Source: CAVSUR01 sp963846005
GTDB taxonomy: Bacteria; Actinomycetota; Actinomycetes; Streptosporangiales; Streptosporangiaceae
Reading direction: 5' to 3'
Length of the DNA stretch: 64,000 nucleotides
Assembly (NCBI GenBank): GCA_963846005.1
Contig: CAWJUH010000002.1
Coordinates: forward strand, 62,001-126,000
Shown piece after piece: positions 41,529 through 51,407 of the stretch. The notes under the pieces are model-generated. The model had not been told where the DNA came from. It was given only the letters and a program-made list of their open reading frames with translations, and searched no databases. The position numbers and the translations under genes are program-made. The first letter of the stretch is position 1. Each line of letters opens with the position of its first letter.

Positions 41529-44288
41529 TCACTCGTCGATCCGCAGCGCCCGGCCGGTGCCGCGCCGGGCCGCCGCGGCGCCCTGGCCGCCGAGCACGGC
41601 GGCGGCGATCAGCACCAGGCCCCCGGCCACCGCGGCCAGCACCGCCAGGCTGGCGTGCAGCGGCACGCTGGCCGCCGAGCCGGTGAAGGCCGCCAGGCTG
41701 ATCGCCGGGCCGAGCAGCGGCACCAGGATCAGCGCGCAGGCCACGCCCCCGGCCAGCGCGGCGAGCACGGTCGGCGCGATCTCGGCCGCGGCGAGCCGCC
41801 GCGCCTGGGCCGGGTGCAGGCCCATGGTGGCCAGCCGGGCCAGCATCAGCTCGCGGCTCCGGCCGCCCAGCACCAGCATGATGATCAGCACCACGGCGCA
41901 GAACCCGGCCGCCGCCGCCGTGCCGGCCGCGAAGACGGCGTCGGCGGCGTGCGGCAGCGGTGCATCCTGCAGGCCGGCCAGCACCTGGGCCCGGATCAGG
42001 ACCGGGGCCCCGGGGGCGGTCCTCGCCACCGCGGCCCGCAGCGCCCGCTGGTCGACTGCGGTGCCCGACACCAGCACCATGGTGGGCGGCAGGGCGCGCT
42101 GGCCGCCGGATGCCCACAGCGGCAGCACCACGAACCCGCCGCCCGTCCCCGCGGCGGCCGGGGTGGCCGCGAGCCGCCCGGCCACGGCGACCCGCACGGT
42201 GCCGGTGCTGAGCGACAGCTCCGCCGGGTGCTGCCCGAGCTGCCGGGCCGCACCGGGCGAGGCCAGCACCGGGACGGGCTGGCCCGGCCGCGGCCGGGCC
42301 AGCGCCGCGGCCGGGAACCGGGCGCCCGGTACCCCGGCCACTGCGGCCGCGTACTGGCGCGGGCTGACGATGATCGCGGTCAGCTGATCTCCGCTGAAGT
42401 TGAGCAGGTCAGCGGCCGCCTGGCGCACGGGCGTGACCTGGCCGGCGCCGGGCACCGCCGCGATGGCGCGCACGGCGGCTGCGGTCAGCGACACCGCGCT
42501 GGCCGGCCCGCCGACGATCGCGCCGGAGGGGACCTCCTGCCAGGAGGCGGTTACCTGGCCGGCCCGCGCGCCGGAGCGGACCATCCCGCTGAATGCCACC
42601 ACCGCCAGCGCGAGCACCAGGGCGAACACCGGCAGCACGGCTGCGCCGCCTGCTGCGCTGCCGCGGGCCAGGCCGACGAAGGCGACGACCCCGCCGCCCC
42701 GGCGAGCGGGCCGCAGCAGTCCCCGCACCGCCAGCGGCATGAGCCGGATCGCCAGCACCGCGACCGGGACGGCCGCCAGCACCGGGCCGGCCGCGGTATA
42801 GGCGTCGGCGGTGCCGGCCCCGCTGCCCTGCAGCCGCAGCACGATCAGCCCGCCCGCCGCCAGCAGCACCAGCGTGACGTCGGTGACCAGGCGGCGGGCC
42901 GCGGCCAGCCGCCGGCCCTGCTGCCCGCGGTCCCCGGCCCGCGAGCGCCGGACGGGCGCCCCGGTCCTGATGGCCAGCAGGGCCGGCCCGGCCAGCGCGG
43001 CGAGCAGGACCAGGCCGGCCAGCCACCACGCCGCGGGCTGGCTGGCCCCGGGCGTGACGGCAACGGCGGCCGCGGCGCCCGCGGCCGCGGCCGGCAGCGC
43101 GACCGCGGCGCCGCCGCGCAGCGCCCGGCCGCTGACCTGCCACCAGGCCGCGCCGCGCGCCCGCAGCAGGGTGAATTCCCCGGCGCGCTGCTGGGTGACC
43201 AGCCGGGCGCACAGCAGCAACACCGTCGCGGCGAGCGCGGCCAGGCTTACCTCGAGCAGGGTCAGGACCTGGCTGAGTGCCTGGTCGGCGGCGAGGAAGC
43301 TGGTCAGCGCGGCGGCCGGGCCGATGGTGTAGGTCAGCGCGCTGCCGCCGTCGCCGACGACCGAGGTGCCGTCCGCCGCAGCGGCTGACATCCTGGCGGC
43401 CAGGCCTGCGGCCTGGTCGGCGTTCAGGCTGCTCAGGCGCAGCGGGTAGACCCAGTTCACGGTCAGGCCGGCCAGGCTGTTGTGGGACTGCGCCGCGGCC
43501 AGCCCGCTGGCGCTGAGGAAAGCACCGGCCTGCCACCAGGACTGCCCGCCCTGCTCTGGCGACTGGACGAACAGCTCGGGGCCTGCTGTGTTACTGAACT
43601 CGGTCCAGAACACGGCGTCCGGCGCGGATGGCATGATCACCCCGGTGACCTGCAGGGTCACCCCGGGCAGCAGCGGCAGCATCGACCCGGGGCGCACCGA
43701 GAACCGGGCCGCGGTGAACCGGGTGAAGGCCACCGGCAGCACCAGCTCCGATCCGGAGTAGCGCGCGGCGCCCGGCCAGTGCCCGGCCGTGAGCCGGGCG
43801 TAGTGCTGCAGCTTGTCCCGGTAGATCAGCTGGAGCTGCGGCGGATGGGAGCTGATGTAGGCAGATCGCGCCGCGGCGGCCACGTTCAGGAAGCTGGTCG
43901 TGACGCCGGACCACGACGACCCGCTCGCGATCGGGAGCCGGTGGCCGGCCAGGTAGCCGGCCAGCTGGGTCCGGTCGGATTCGATTTCGCCGGCCGTGAC
44001 CGGGTTTCCCGGCGCATTCAGGCTGAACGGCCCCGCTCCGGCGATGATGGTGTCGCTGCCGGACGGGCCCTGCGTCAGCGATTGCTGCAGCGCCCGGGTG
44101 CGCAGCAGCAGGGTGGCGCGCGGGCCGGCCACCGCGAGGAACACGCTGGCCAGCACGAGCAGCCCGAGCGCGATCGAAGCGGCCGGCCCGGTGCCGGTCA
44201 GCAGCCGCCAGCCCGCGCGCGGCGCGCCCGCGCCGGGCGCGTGGCCCGCTGCGCCGGGCGCGCGGGCCGGTTCCGGTGCGGCGGTCAT
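41529..44288 (-). CDS. FtsX-like ABC permease A
   Basis: 919 residues. The N-terminal membrane segment (ASIALGLLVLASVFLAVAG) is followed by a large extracellular domain (VTAGEIESDRTQLAG, YSGSELVLPVAFTRFTAARFSV and so on) and a multi-helix FtsX domain around residues 330-560, then a second extracellular and a final three-helix block (LIIMLVLGGRSRELMLARLATMGLHPAQA). The ATG at 44288 overlaps permease B's stop as ATGA. Such permeases often export lipids, peptides or toxic compounds; no substrate can be named. Confidence 0.88.
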   Translation of the reverse strand: MTAAPEPARAPGAAGHAPGAGAPRAGWRLLTGTGPAASIALGLLVLASVFLAVAGPRATLLLRTRALQQSLTQGPSGSDTIIAGAGPFSLNAPGNPVTAGEIESDRTQLAGYLAGHRLPIASGSSWSGVTTSFLNVAAAARSAYISSHPPQLQLIYRDKLQHYARLTAGHWPGAARYSGSELVLPVAFTRFTAARFSVRPGSMLPLLPGVTLQVTGVIMPSAPDAVFWTEFSNTAGPELFVQSPEQGGQSWWQAGAFLSASGLAAAQSHNSLAGLTVNWVYPLRLSSLNADQAAGLAARMSAAAADGTSVVGDGGSALTYTIGPAAALTSFLAADQALSQVLTLLEVSLAALAATVLLLCARLVTQQRAGEFTLLRARGAAWWQVSGRALRGGAAVALPAAAAGAAAAVAVTPGASQPAAWWLAGLVLLAALAGPALLAIRTGAPVRRSRAGDRGQQGRRLAAARRLVTDVTLVLLAAGGLIVLRLQGSGAGTADAYTAAGPVLAAVPVAVLAIRLMPLAVRGLLRPARRGGGVVAFVGLARGSAAGGAAVLPVFALVLALAVVAFSGMVRSGARAGQVTASWQEVPSGAIVGGPASAVSLTAAAVRAIAAVPGAGQVTPVRQAAADLLNFSGDQLTAIIVSPRQYAAAVAGVPGARFPAAALARPRPGQPVPVLASPGAARQLGQHPAELSLSTGTVRVAVAGRLAATPAAAGTGGGFVVLPLWASGGQRALPPTMVLVSGTAVDQRALRAAVARTAPGAPVLIRAQVLAGLQDAPLPHAADAVFAAGTAAAAGFCAVVLIIMLVLGGRSRELMLARLATMGLHPAQARRLAAAEIAPTVLAALAGGVACALILVPLLGPAISLAAFTGSAASVPLHASLAVLAAVAGGLVLIAAAVLGGQGAAAARRGTGRALRIDE

Positions 44289-47200
44289 GCCAGCTCCGCG
44301 GCGCGCAGCTCGGCGGCCGGGTCCGGCCGGTGCGCCACCGTGGCCGCGGCGGCCAGCACCGGCAGCGCCGCGACCGCCACGGCCAGGCCGGCCGCCCAGC
44401 CGAGCGGCAGCACGACCAGGACCGGCGGGACCGGCGCAGTGGCCTGGTCGGTGAGCGTCACCGCCGGGATGAGCAGGCGGGCGGCCAGGGCGCCGAGCAC
44501 CAGGCCGCCGGCCGCGGCCGGGACGGCCAGCAGCAGCTGCTCCAGGCACAGCTGCGCGGCCTGCGCGCCGCGGGACACTCCGAGGGCGGCGAGCAGCGCG
44601 CTGCGGGACCGCCGCTCGCGCAGGCTGGCCGCCACGCTGATCGCGAAGCCGAGCATCGCCAGCACCGCGGCCGCCGCCCCGGCTGCCACCGCCGCCCGCA
44701 GCGGCAGCGCCGCCAGCGGCGCGCGCAGCAGCGCCGCGGCGACGTGCGCCTGGCTGGTGACCGCGGTCCCCGGCGGCAGGCCGGCCGGGACCTGGCCGGC
44801 GGTGGTGCGCAGCCACCAGCTGGTGACCGGCAGCGGCGGCGCCGAGCCCGCCGCCACCGCTCGTTCCAGGGTGCCCAGATCGACGATCAGCACTCCGCCG
44901 CTCCCGGCGGTGGGGAAGGACTTCAGCACGGCGGCGACCCGGACGAGCATGGTCAGCCCGCTGGCGGTGACCGAGACGATCGCGCCGGGAGTGGCGTGGC
45001 TGGCGGCCAGGAACGCGCGGGTGGCGATGCCGGGCAGCACGGCGGGCACCGGCAGCGCGGTCAGCTGCACCGCGCCGCTGACCGGCAGCGCCGGGTAGCC
45101 GGGATACTCGGGCGGCAGCTCGCCGTACCCGGGCCGCAGGACCAGCTGCTGGCTGCCGCCGGGTCCGGCGCCGGACCGGCGCAGCCCGGGCGCGGTGCCG
45201 ACGGCGCCGGACTCCGATGACTGGGCCAGGAACGGGCTGCCCGCGCTGGCCTGCCACCGGGCCAGCGCCGTCCCGGCCGCGAACGGCGCGGGCACGCGCC
45301 CGTGCGGCCCGGCCGCCGACAGCCCGCCGATGGTCAGCGTGAGCTGACGCTGCGCCGCGGCCCGGCGGGCCGGCTTGGCCTTCGGCACCTCGGGCAGCTG
45401 ATAGGACCAGGTCACGCCGAGCAGGCGTAGCGGATAGGCGGCGGCCGTCCCGCCCGGCGCCAGCCGGGCGGTGAGCAGCCGGGCGGCTCCGTCCGGCGCC
45501 AGCTGGCCGGCCGGCACCTGATAGACCGCACCGGAGGCATCCTGGACCGCCATCGTGACGGTGAGCGGGCCGAGCCCGGCGGACCGGGGCGCCTTCGACA
45601 GCCGGGCGGACAGCACCAGCCGGGCGGGCCGCCCGGGGATCGCCAGCCCGGCGGCGGCGCCGTGCGGGGTGATCGTCCGCCACAGCGTGCCCGGCCGTTC
45701 GGGGGACTGGTCGGCCCGCATCAGCACCGTCGCCGCGGCCCTGCGGGCGTCCACCGCGAGCACGCCGCCGCCGGTGCCGCCGTTGAAGCTGCTGACGGCC
45801 ATCGCCGCGGTGACCCCGCGGGCCCGGCTGATCAGCGCGGCCTGGCCGAGCGGCAGCGCAGCGGCGCGGTCGGCGCGCACGTCCGCGCCGACCGCGTAGG
45901 CCGCCTGGTCGGATCCTGACCGGTGCCAGCTTTGCAGCTGGGCGAGCGCCAGCGTGCCCATGGCGACGGCCAGGATCGCCAGCAGCGCCGGGCCGGTCTG
46001 CCGCAGCGGCCGGCGGCCGATCTCCCAGCCGGCCAGCGCGGCGGCCAGCCGCCGCCCGCGGTCGGCGAGCCGCTCGGTCAGCCGGATCAGCGCCGGGAGC
46101 AGCCGCAGCGGGATCAGCGCGCAGCCGGCCAGCAGCAGCGCGGGCGCGACGACCAGGACCGGGTCGATGCCGCCGGATCCGGCCTGCCCGACGGCCGAAT
46201 ACCTGCGCAGCTGCCAGGCCGCCACCAGCCCGAGCAGCAGCACCGCCGCGTCACCGCCGGCCCGGGCGGCGCCCGCCAGCGCGGCCTGCCGGCCCCGGCG
46301 GGCCCGCGCCGCGGCGGCGCTGGCGGGCCGCAGGGCCGGCCAGGCCAGCACGGCCGCGGCGACCAGCAGCACGCCGGCTGCTGCCGCCCAGGCCACGCCC
46401 GTGCTCAGGCTTCCCGGGCCGGCGCAGCCCCGGGACGGCGGTGCCGGTCAGCAGCCGGGCCAGCCAGGAGCCCGCCAGCATCCCGGCGGCGACGGCCAGC
46501 GCCGCCAGGGCCAGCGCCTCGGCCAGGGCCAGCGCGGAGAGCTGGCCGCGGGCCGCTCCGCGGGCGGCGAGCAGCGCGGTCTCCTCCTCCCGCTGCCCGG
46601 CCAGCAGCCGGGCCGCGAAGGCCAGCGCCACCATGGCCACCAGCAGCAGCTGCAGGCCGCTGACCGCCAGCAGCGACCGCGCGACCGCGTAGCTGCGGGC
46701 CAGGCCGGTCAGCGCCGCCGGGATGCTGGTGGCCGCCTGCAGGCCGCCGAGCGACTGATCGGCCCGCAACCGCGCGGCGGCGGCCGTGAGCTGCCCGGCC
46801 AGCGGCTCCAGCGAGGACGGCCGCAGGCGCAGGCGGCCGGGCACGGCCAGCCAGGAGGCCTGGCCCACCGTGGAGACGGCCGGCCCCGAAACCGTCCGGG
46901 CCGGTGATCAGCGGGCCGTAGCTGCGGAAGCCGCCCGAGACGGTGACCCCGGACGTGCTGAGCAGATCAAGGCCCCAGTACGGGTCGGCCGGGTCGCGCG
47001 GCCGGTACCAGCCGGTGACGCGCACCCGGGCCAGCGCCCCGGTGTCCCGGTCCCGCAGCGCCATCACCTGGCCGACCGGCATGCCAAGCGCGGCCGCCAC
47101 GGCGGCCGGCACGGCCACCGGCACCGGCTGGCCCGGCTGCGCGGCCGGCGGCCACTTGCCGCGGGTGAGCTCCGCCTTCGCGGTGATGTCCGCGGCGGCG

Positions 47201-47565
47201 GCGGCCTCGGCGATCGGCGTGCCGCGGCCCGGGGCGGATCCGCGCGGCAGGCCGAGCGGGTCCGACCACAGCGCCGCGGCGACGCGGGCGTCCAGCGGGC
47301 CGAAGGCGCGGCGCAGCGTCTGCCCGACGATGTGCTGGTCGAAGCTGGCCTGGCCCGCGCCCACCGCCCCGCTGACGGCGAACGACAGGTTCCGGTCGGC
47401 GGCGAGCTGGCGGTCGGTCGCGCGCGGCAGGGTGGTCGCGCCAATGCCGGCCAGCGCGGTGGCGAGCGCGGCGACGACGGCCACGGCGAGCAGCGCGCAG
47501 CCGAGCAGCAGCCGGGAGGAGACCATCCGGCGCAGCACGAAGGAGATGCTCCCGCCGTGCCGCAT
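44285..47565 (-). CDS. FtsX-like ABC permease B; two frame breaks
   Basis: From the ATG at 47565 the N-terminal helix (SSRLLLGCALLAVAVVAALATALAGIG) and extracellular domain are clear up to GPLITGPDGF. There the frame shifts (CCCC run 46884-46887) and continues VGQASWLAVPGRLRL and an FtsX block (AVSGLQLLLVAMVALAFAARLL). It shifts again near 46413-46415 and continues WAAAAGVLLVAAAVLAW to the end ELRAAELA. Removing one G/C at each run restores one frame of about 1090 codons. Both FtsX blocks and extracellular domains are then complete. It pairs with permease A and the two ATPases. Confidence 0.8.
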
Positions 47566-47694
47566 GCCCAGTCCTCCGGAGAGCGGCGCAGCCGCCGCCC
47601 TGCTGGCCAGTCACCCGTCGGCCCGCCGCCTGCTGCCCGGGGCCGTGCTGATCAAGGCTAAGCACACTTGGCGGCAAAGTTCATGGCCGGGCCG

Positions 47695-47727
47695 GCGAAC
47701 GTTACGCCCCCGGCTCGCGAACGTTAC
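47695..47727. promoter_or_regulatory. two direct copies of GCGAACGTTAC, 22 bp apart
   Basis: GCGAACGTTAC occurs at 47695-47705 and 47717-47727, exactly two helical turns apart, each containing the palindrome AACGTT. The region is the promoter side of permease B (minus strand) and the second copy overlaps the stop of the core-MetE gene. A repressor or activator bound to one face of the DNA is a natural reading, by position only. Confidence 0.4.
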
Positions 47728-48824
47728 TGGACCGTGCTGATCGGGGGTGACGGCCCCCCGGCCCCCCGGGGCCCCGGGCCCGCGGTCTCCAGCTCGGCGC
47801 GGACCTGGGCGGCGGCGGCGGCCATCACCTCCAGCTTGGCCAGGGCTGTCTGCGGGCGCAGCTGCCGCATCCCGCAGTCGGGGTTGATCACCAGGCGGCG
47901 GGCCGGGACGTAGCGCAGCGCCCGCCGGATCCGGTCGGCCACTACCTCCTGCGTCTCCACCCGGCCGGACTTGACGTTGACGGTGCCGAGGCCCAGTTCC
48001 CGGTCCCAGTGGTGGCGCTCGAGCAGCCGCAGGTCCTCATCGCCCTGCCGGGCGAATTCCAGCGCCAGCCGGTCCACCGGGGTGTCGTTGACGTAGGGGA
48101 ACAGGAAGTCGTAGTGGCTGGCCCACAGCGGCCGGGCGTACCGGTTGCCGTAGCAGACGTGCAGCGTCCAGCTCACCCCGGGCACGTCGGTGACGATGTT
48201 GATGGCCTCGGTGGCCAGCGCGATGTCCTCCGGGTAGCCCGCCAGGAACGGCTCGTCGATCTGCAGCAGCGCCGCCCCGGCGTCGGCGAGCCGCTGCGCT
48301 TCGGCGCGCAGCTGCCGGGCCAGCGCCCGGACCAGGCCGGCCGGGCCGGCGTAGCCGTGACCGGTGATCCGCCTCGACAGCGAGAACGGCCCGGTGATCG
48401 AGACCTTCAGCGGCATGTCGGTGAGCTGCCGCGCGAACGCGAACTCGGCGGCCAGCCCGAGGTCGTCCCCGGCGGCGGGCTCGGGCAGCGGGGCGTCCGC
48501 GGCGGCCTCGTAGTAGTCGGGCCAGTCGGCCTTGGGCCGCCCGGAGATGCGCACGCCCGGGATCGCGGTCAGCAGGTAGTCGGTGTCGTTGTCGCGGCGC
48601 AGCTCGCCGTCGGAGATGATGTCGATCCCGGCGCGCTCCTGGTCCAGGATCGCGGCCTTGATCGCGGTCTCGGTGGCCTGGTCGAGGTAGCGGGCGCTGA
48701 TCCGGTGCTGGTGGTAGTCGTTGCGCAGCTGGCCGAGCCATTCGGGCACCGCGAACGAGCCGATCACCGTGGTCGGCAGCAGCGGCAGCGCTCCGGGCGG
48801 CCCGGCCCCGGCCGGGCGGCTCAT
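47724..48824 (-). CDS. core-MetE (cobalamin-independent methionine synthase C-terminal family)
   Basis: 366 residues with TTVIGSFAVPEWL, the usual first motif of the MetE catalytic domain, GELRRDNDTDYLL, SITGPFSLSRRI, LLQIDEPFLAGY, SWTLHVCYGN (His222, Cys224) and a later LVINPDCGM (Cys317). The zinc-binding His/Cys/Cys set with a Glu near 256 is present. There is no N-terminal MetE domain. Short core-MetE proteins are thought to use methyl-corrinoids or methyl-THF as donor to homocysteine. It is the last of a three-gene operon with a methyltransferase and MetF. Confidence 0.88.
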   Translation of the reverse strand: MSRPAGAGPPGALPLLPTTVIGSFAVPEWLGQLRNDYHQHRISARYLDQATETAIKAAILDQERAGIDIISDGELRRDNDTDYLLTAIPGVRISGRPKADWPDYYEAAADAPLPEPAAGDDLGLAAEFAFARQLTDMPLKVSITGPFSLSRRITGHGYAGPAGLVRALARQLRAEAQRLADAGAALLQIDEPFLAGYPEDIALATEAINIVTDVPGVSWTLHVCYGNRYARPLWASHYDFLFPYVNDTPVDRLALEFARQGDEDLRLLERHHWDRELGLGTVNVKSGRVETQEVVADRIRRALRYVPARRLVINPDCGMRQLRPQTALAKLEVMAAAAAQVRAELETAGPGPRGAGGPSPPISTVQ

Positions 48825-50338
48825 TCGCGCACCGCGGCGGTCAGGGTCTTGACCGTGGCCGACGGGCGCTGCGCGAACGGCGCGATCGTCACGTCGTAGC
48901 CGCCGCGCCCGGCGGCATGCCGCAGCAGCGGCCCGTTGACCCAGTTGACCACCGAGCCGTCATACTTGCCGGGCCCGTGGAAGCCGTGCTGGTATTCCGG
49001 CAGCCGGGTCACGAACAGATCGTGGCACTGCAGCTGTCCGAACGGGTGCAGCAACGGCAGCGCCTCGGCGAAGCTGGACAGCGCGCCGTTGCTGACGTGC
49101 ATCCGGATGTCGCCGCCGGATTCCAGCAGCGGCCGCAGCAGCTCGCCGGTCAGGCCGGGGCCGATCTGGTAGTCGTCCAGGCCCGCCACCGGCACGTACC
49201 GCTCGGCCAGCCGCATCGCGCCCCAGACCTCGCGCCAGAACTCCACCGCCCGCTCTGGCCGGCCGAACTGGGCGGGCAGCACGTCGCACAGCAGCTCGGG
49301 ACCGAGCTTGAGCAGCTTGCCGGCCAGCCCGGGCAGCTCCCGTGCCGCGGTGCCGAACCGGCGGCCGATGCGGCGGGCGTCGGCGGCGGGCAGGAACGCG
49401 CGCACCTCCACCTGGTAGTCACGTCCGCCGATTCTGGCGATCTCGTCCGCGGGCAGGTTGTCATAGACGTTAGAGATGTAGACCAGGAATGCCTTGCCGC
49501 GCAGGAAGCCGAGGCTGGAAGTGGGGTGGGTGGCATCGAGCACCAGCGTGGTGACATGGTCGGCGTGGCTGTCGACGGCCTGCCGGGCCCGGCTGAGCAC
49601 CGCGGGGGAGTAGTCGCCCATCAGGTAGTGCAGCCGCCGGTAGTAGTCGCGCTGGTGCACCCGCGACAGCGCGGCCAGCTCGTCCAGCCAGGTTCTGGCC
49701 TGGCTGCCGTTGCCGACGCCGAGCTCGATCACGTACAGCTCGGCGGGCAGCGCGCCGCGCGCGTCCAGGTCGTCCCAGGTCTTGAACAGCCCGAGGATCA
49801 GCTCGCGCACCGTCTCGGTGTCGCGGGCCTGGCTGCGGCCGCCGGGCAGCGCCTGCTCATAGCCCCGGCCGGTGGCCCGCTCCCAGTGCGCGAGCTCCTG
49901 CCAGTACAGCGCGTTGAACCGCCAGATGCAGCTGGCCGTGGCCGGCCCCCACGGCTCCAGCGCCAGCCCGCCCGGCAGGCCGCCGGATCGCCCGCCCGCC
50001 CTCCCGCCCGGCCGGCCAGGTGACCGTGCGGCGGCCCGGTCGGCCAGCAGTGCGCTGACCTGCGCGCCGAGGTCGGTGCCCGCGCCGCGCCGCAGGTCCA
50101 CGGCAATCTCGACCGCGGATTCGGCCTCGTCCCGGGCGCCGGGGCGGGCCAGCACCGGCCGCAGCGCGACCGGCTCGCGGAAGCTGGCGCGGTACTGGAT
50201 CCAGTCGCACACCACGCTGACCGCGGTCAGGTCGGCCGGGCTGGCGGCCAGCGCGTCGAGCACCGGGCCGAGCGTGCCTGCGAGGTCGATCCGGTCCGGT
50301 CCGCGCAGCCGGGCGACCGGGCGGACCTCAATGCGCAT
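48821..50338 (-). CDS. uncharacterised protein with SAM-methyltransferase-like domain in the metF operon
   Basis: 505 residues. ELYVIELGVGNGSQARTWLDELAAL is a methyltransferase-type SAM-binding loop, and YRRLHYLMGDYSPAVLSRARQAVDSHADHVTTLVLDATHP follows the layout of MidA/NDUFAF7-like and related class I enzymes. Other recognisable points are FLVYISNVYDNLPADEIARI and a long N-terminal domain (1-130) I do not recognise. The C-terminus (LPEYQHGFHGPGKYDGSVVNWVNGPLLR) is conserved-looking. It overlaps the MetF stop by 11 bases and ends ATGA-overlapped with core-MetE, so it works in methyl-group metabolism; its substrate is unknown. Confidence 0.7.
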   Translation of the reverse strand: MRIEVRPVARLRGPDRIDLAGTLGPVLDALAASPADLTAVSVVCDWIQYRASFREPVALRPVLARPGARDEAESAVEIAVDLRRGAGTDLGAQVSALLADRAAARSPGRPGGRAGGRSGGLPGGLALEPWGPATASCIWRFNALYWQELAHWERATGRGYEQALPGGRSQARDTETVRELILGLFKTWDDLDARGALPAELYVIELGVGNGSQARTWLDELAALSRVHQRDYYRRLHYLMGDYSPAVLSRARQAVDSHADHVTTLVLDATHPTSSLGFLRGKAFLVYISNVYDNLPADEIARIGGRDYQVEVRAFLPAADARRIGRRFGTAARELPGLAGKLLKLGPELLCDVLPAQFGRPERAVEFWREVWGAMRLAERYVPVAGLDDYQIGPGLTGELLRPLLESGGDIRMHVSNGALSSFAEALPLLHPFGQLQCHDLFVTRLPEYQHGFHGPGKYDGSVVNWVNGPLLRHAAGRGGYDVTIAPFAQRPSATVKTLTAAVRE

Positions 50339-51407
50339 CGAGCCGCCGGCTCATGCCCGCCTGGGCCAGGATGGCCGGGATCGCGCCCTCCCTGGCCACC
50401 GCCATCACGTGCACGCCGGACAGCCCCGGCAGCCCGCGCAGCTCCCCGATGATCTCCGCGCACAGCTGGGCGCCGGCCGCGGCGATGCCGTCCTCGCCGG
50501 CCGCGCGGAGCTTGCCGGCGATGTGGTCGGGCATGTGCACGCCGGGCAGGCCCCGCTGCAGCAGGTCCAGCGTGCTCAGCGACATCACCGGCCCGACCCC
50601 GGCCAGGATGTGACACCGCTCGGTCAGGCCGAGGTCACGGGCCCGGGCCAGCCAGGCCGCGAACACCGGCACGTCGAAGACGAACTGGGTCTGCACGAAC
50701 TGGGCGCCGGCCGCGATCTTGCCGGCCAGCCGGCCGGTGCTGGCCGGGCCGGACGGGCTCTCCACCGCCCCGATGAACAGGTCAGGGCGGGGATCCACGG
50801 CCCGGCCGGACAGCAGCCGGCCCTCGTCCCGCAGCGCGGCGGCCGCCTGCATCAGCTCGGTGCTGGTCAGGTCGAACACCGGCTTGGCGTCGGGATGATC
50901 GCCCCGCCGCGGGTCGTCGCCGGTCATCAGCAGCACGTTCCGCACGCCCGCCGCGGCCGCGGACAGCAGTTCGGACTGCAGCGCGATCCGGTTGCGGTCC
51001 CGGCAGGTCAGCTGCATGATCGGCGGCACCCCGGCGGCGATGGCCGCCAGGCTCCCGGCCCAGCTCGACAGCCGGACTGAGGCACCCTGGTTGTCGGTGA
51101 TGTTGACCGCGTCGGCCCAGCCGGCCAGCAGCTGCGCCTTGCGCCGGACCGGCTCCAGGCTGGCCCCGCGCGGCGGCCCGATCTCGGCGGTGACCGCGAA
51201 CCCGCCGCTGTCCAGCACCCGCTGGAGCCGCCCCGGCTCGAACCCGTCCGGCGCCCACGGCCCCGCGGCTGAGGCGCCCGGGCCCGCAGCCGATGCGCCC
51301 GGCCCCGCGGCTGAGGCGCCCGGGCCCGCAGCCGATGCGCCCGGCCCCGCGGCTGAGGCGCCCGGCCCGGCCTGCATCTCACCTGGCCTGCCCGGTTCGC
51401 CTGTCAT
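50328..51407 (-). CDS. metF: methylenetetrahydrofolate reductase
   Basis: 359 residues. After a repeat-rich leader (five AGPGASA units, residues about 13-48) come the MTHFR motifs VTAEIGPPRGASLEPVRRKA, AVNITDNQGASVRLSS, LTCRDRNRIALQSELL, NVLLMTGDDPRRGDH, GAVESPSG and AGAQFVQTQFVFDVPVF. It reduces methylene-THF to methyl-THF with reduced flavin. The ATG at 51407 is my choice; further upstream starts up to 51440 are open. It heads the metF-methyltransferase-coreMetE operon. Confidence 0.9.
   Translation of the reverse strand: MTGEPGRPGEMQAGPGASAAGPGASAAGPGASAAGPGASAAGPGASAAGPWAPDGFEPGRLQRVLDSGGFAVTAEIGPPRGASLEPVRRKAQLLAGWADAVNITDNQGASVRLSSWAGSLAAIAAGVPPIMQLTCRDRNRIALQSELLSAAAAGVRNVLLMTGDDPRRGDHPDAKPVFDLTSTELMQAAAALRDEGRLLSGRAVDPRPDLFIGAVESPSGPASTGRLAGKIAAGAQFVQTQFVFDVPVFAAWLARARDLGLTERCHILAGVGPVMSLSTLDLLQRGLPGVHMPDHIAGKLRAAGEDGIAAAGAQLCAEIIGELRGLPGLSGVHVMAVAREGAIPAILAQAGMSRRLDAH
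51241..51372 (-). repeat. 21-bp in-frame repeat in the MetF leader
   Basis: Five tandem units of 21 bases encode AGPGASA in the N-terminal leader of MetF; two unit variants alternate (GCGGCTGAGGCGCCCGG-like and GCAGCCGATGCGCCCGG-like). Confidence 0.8.
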
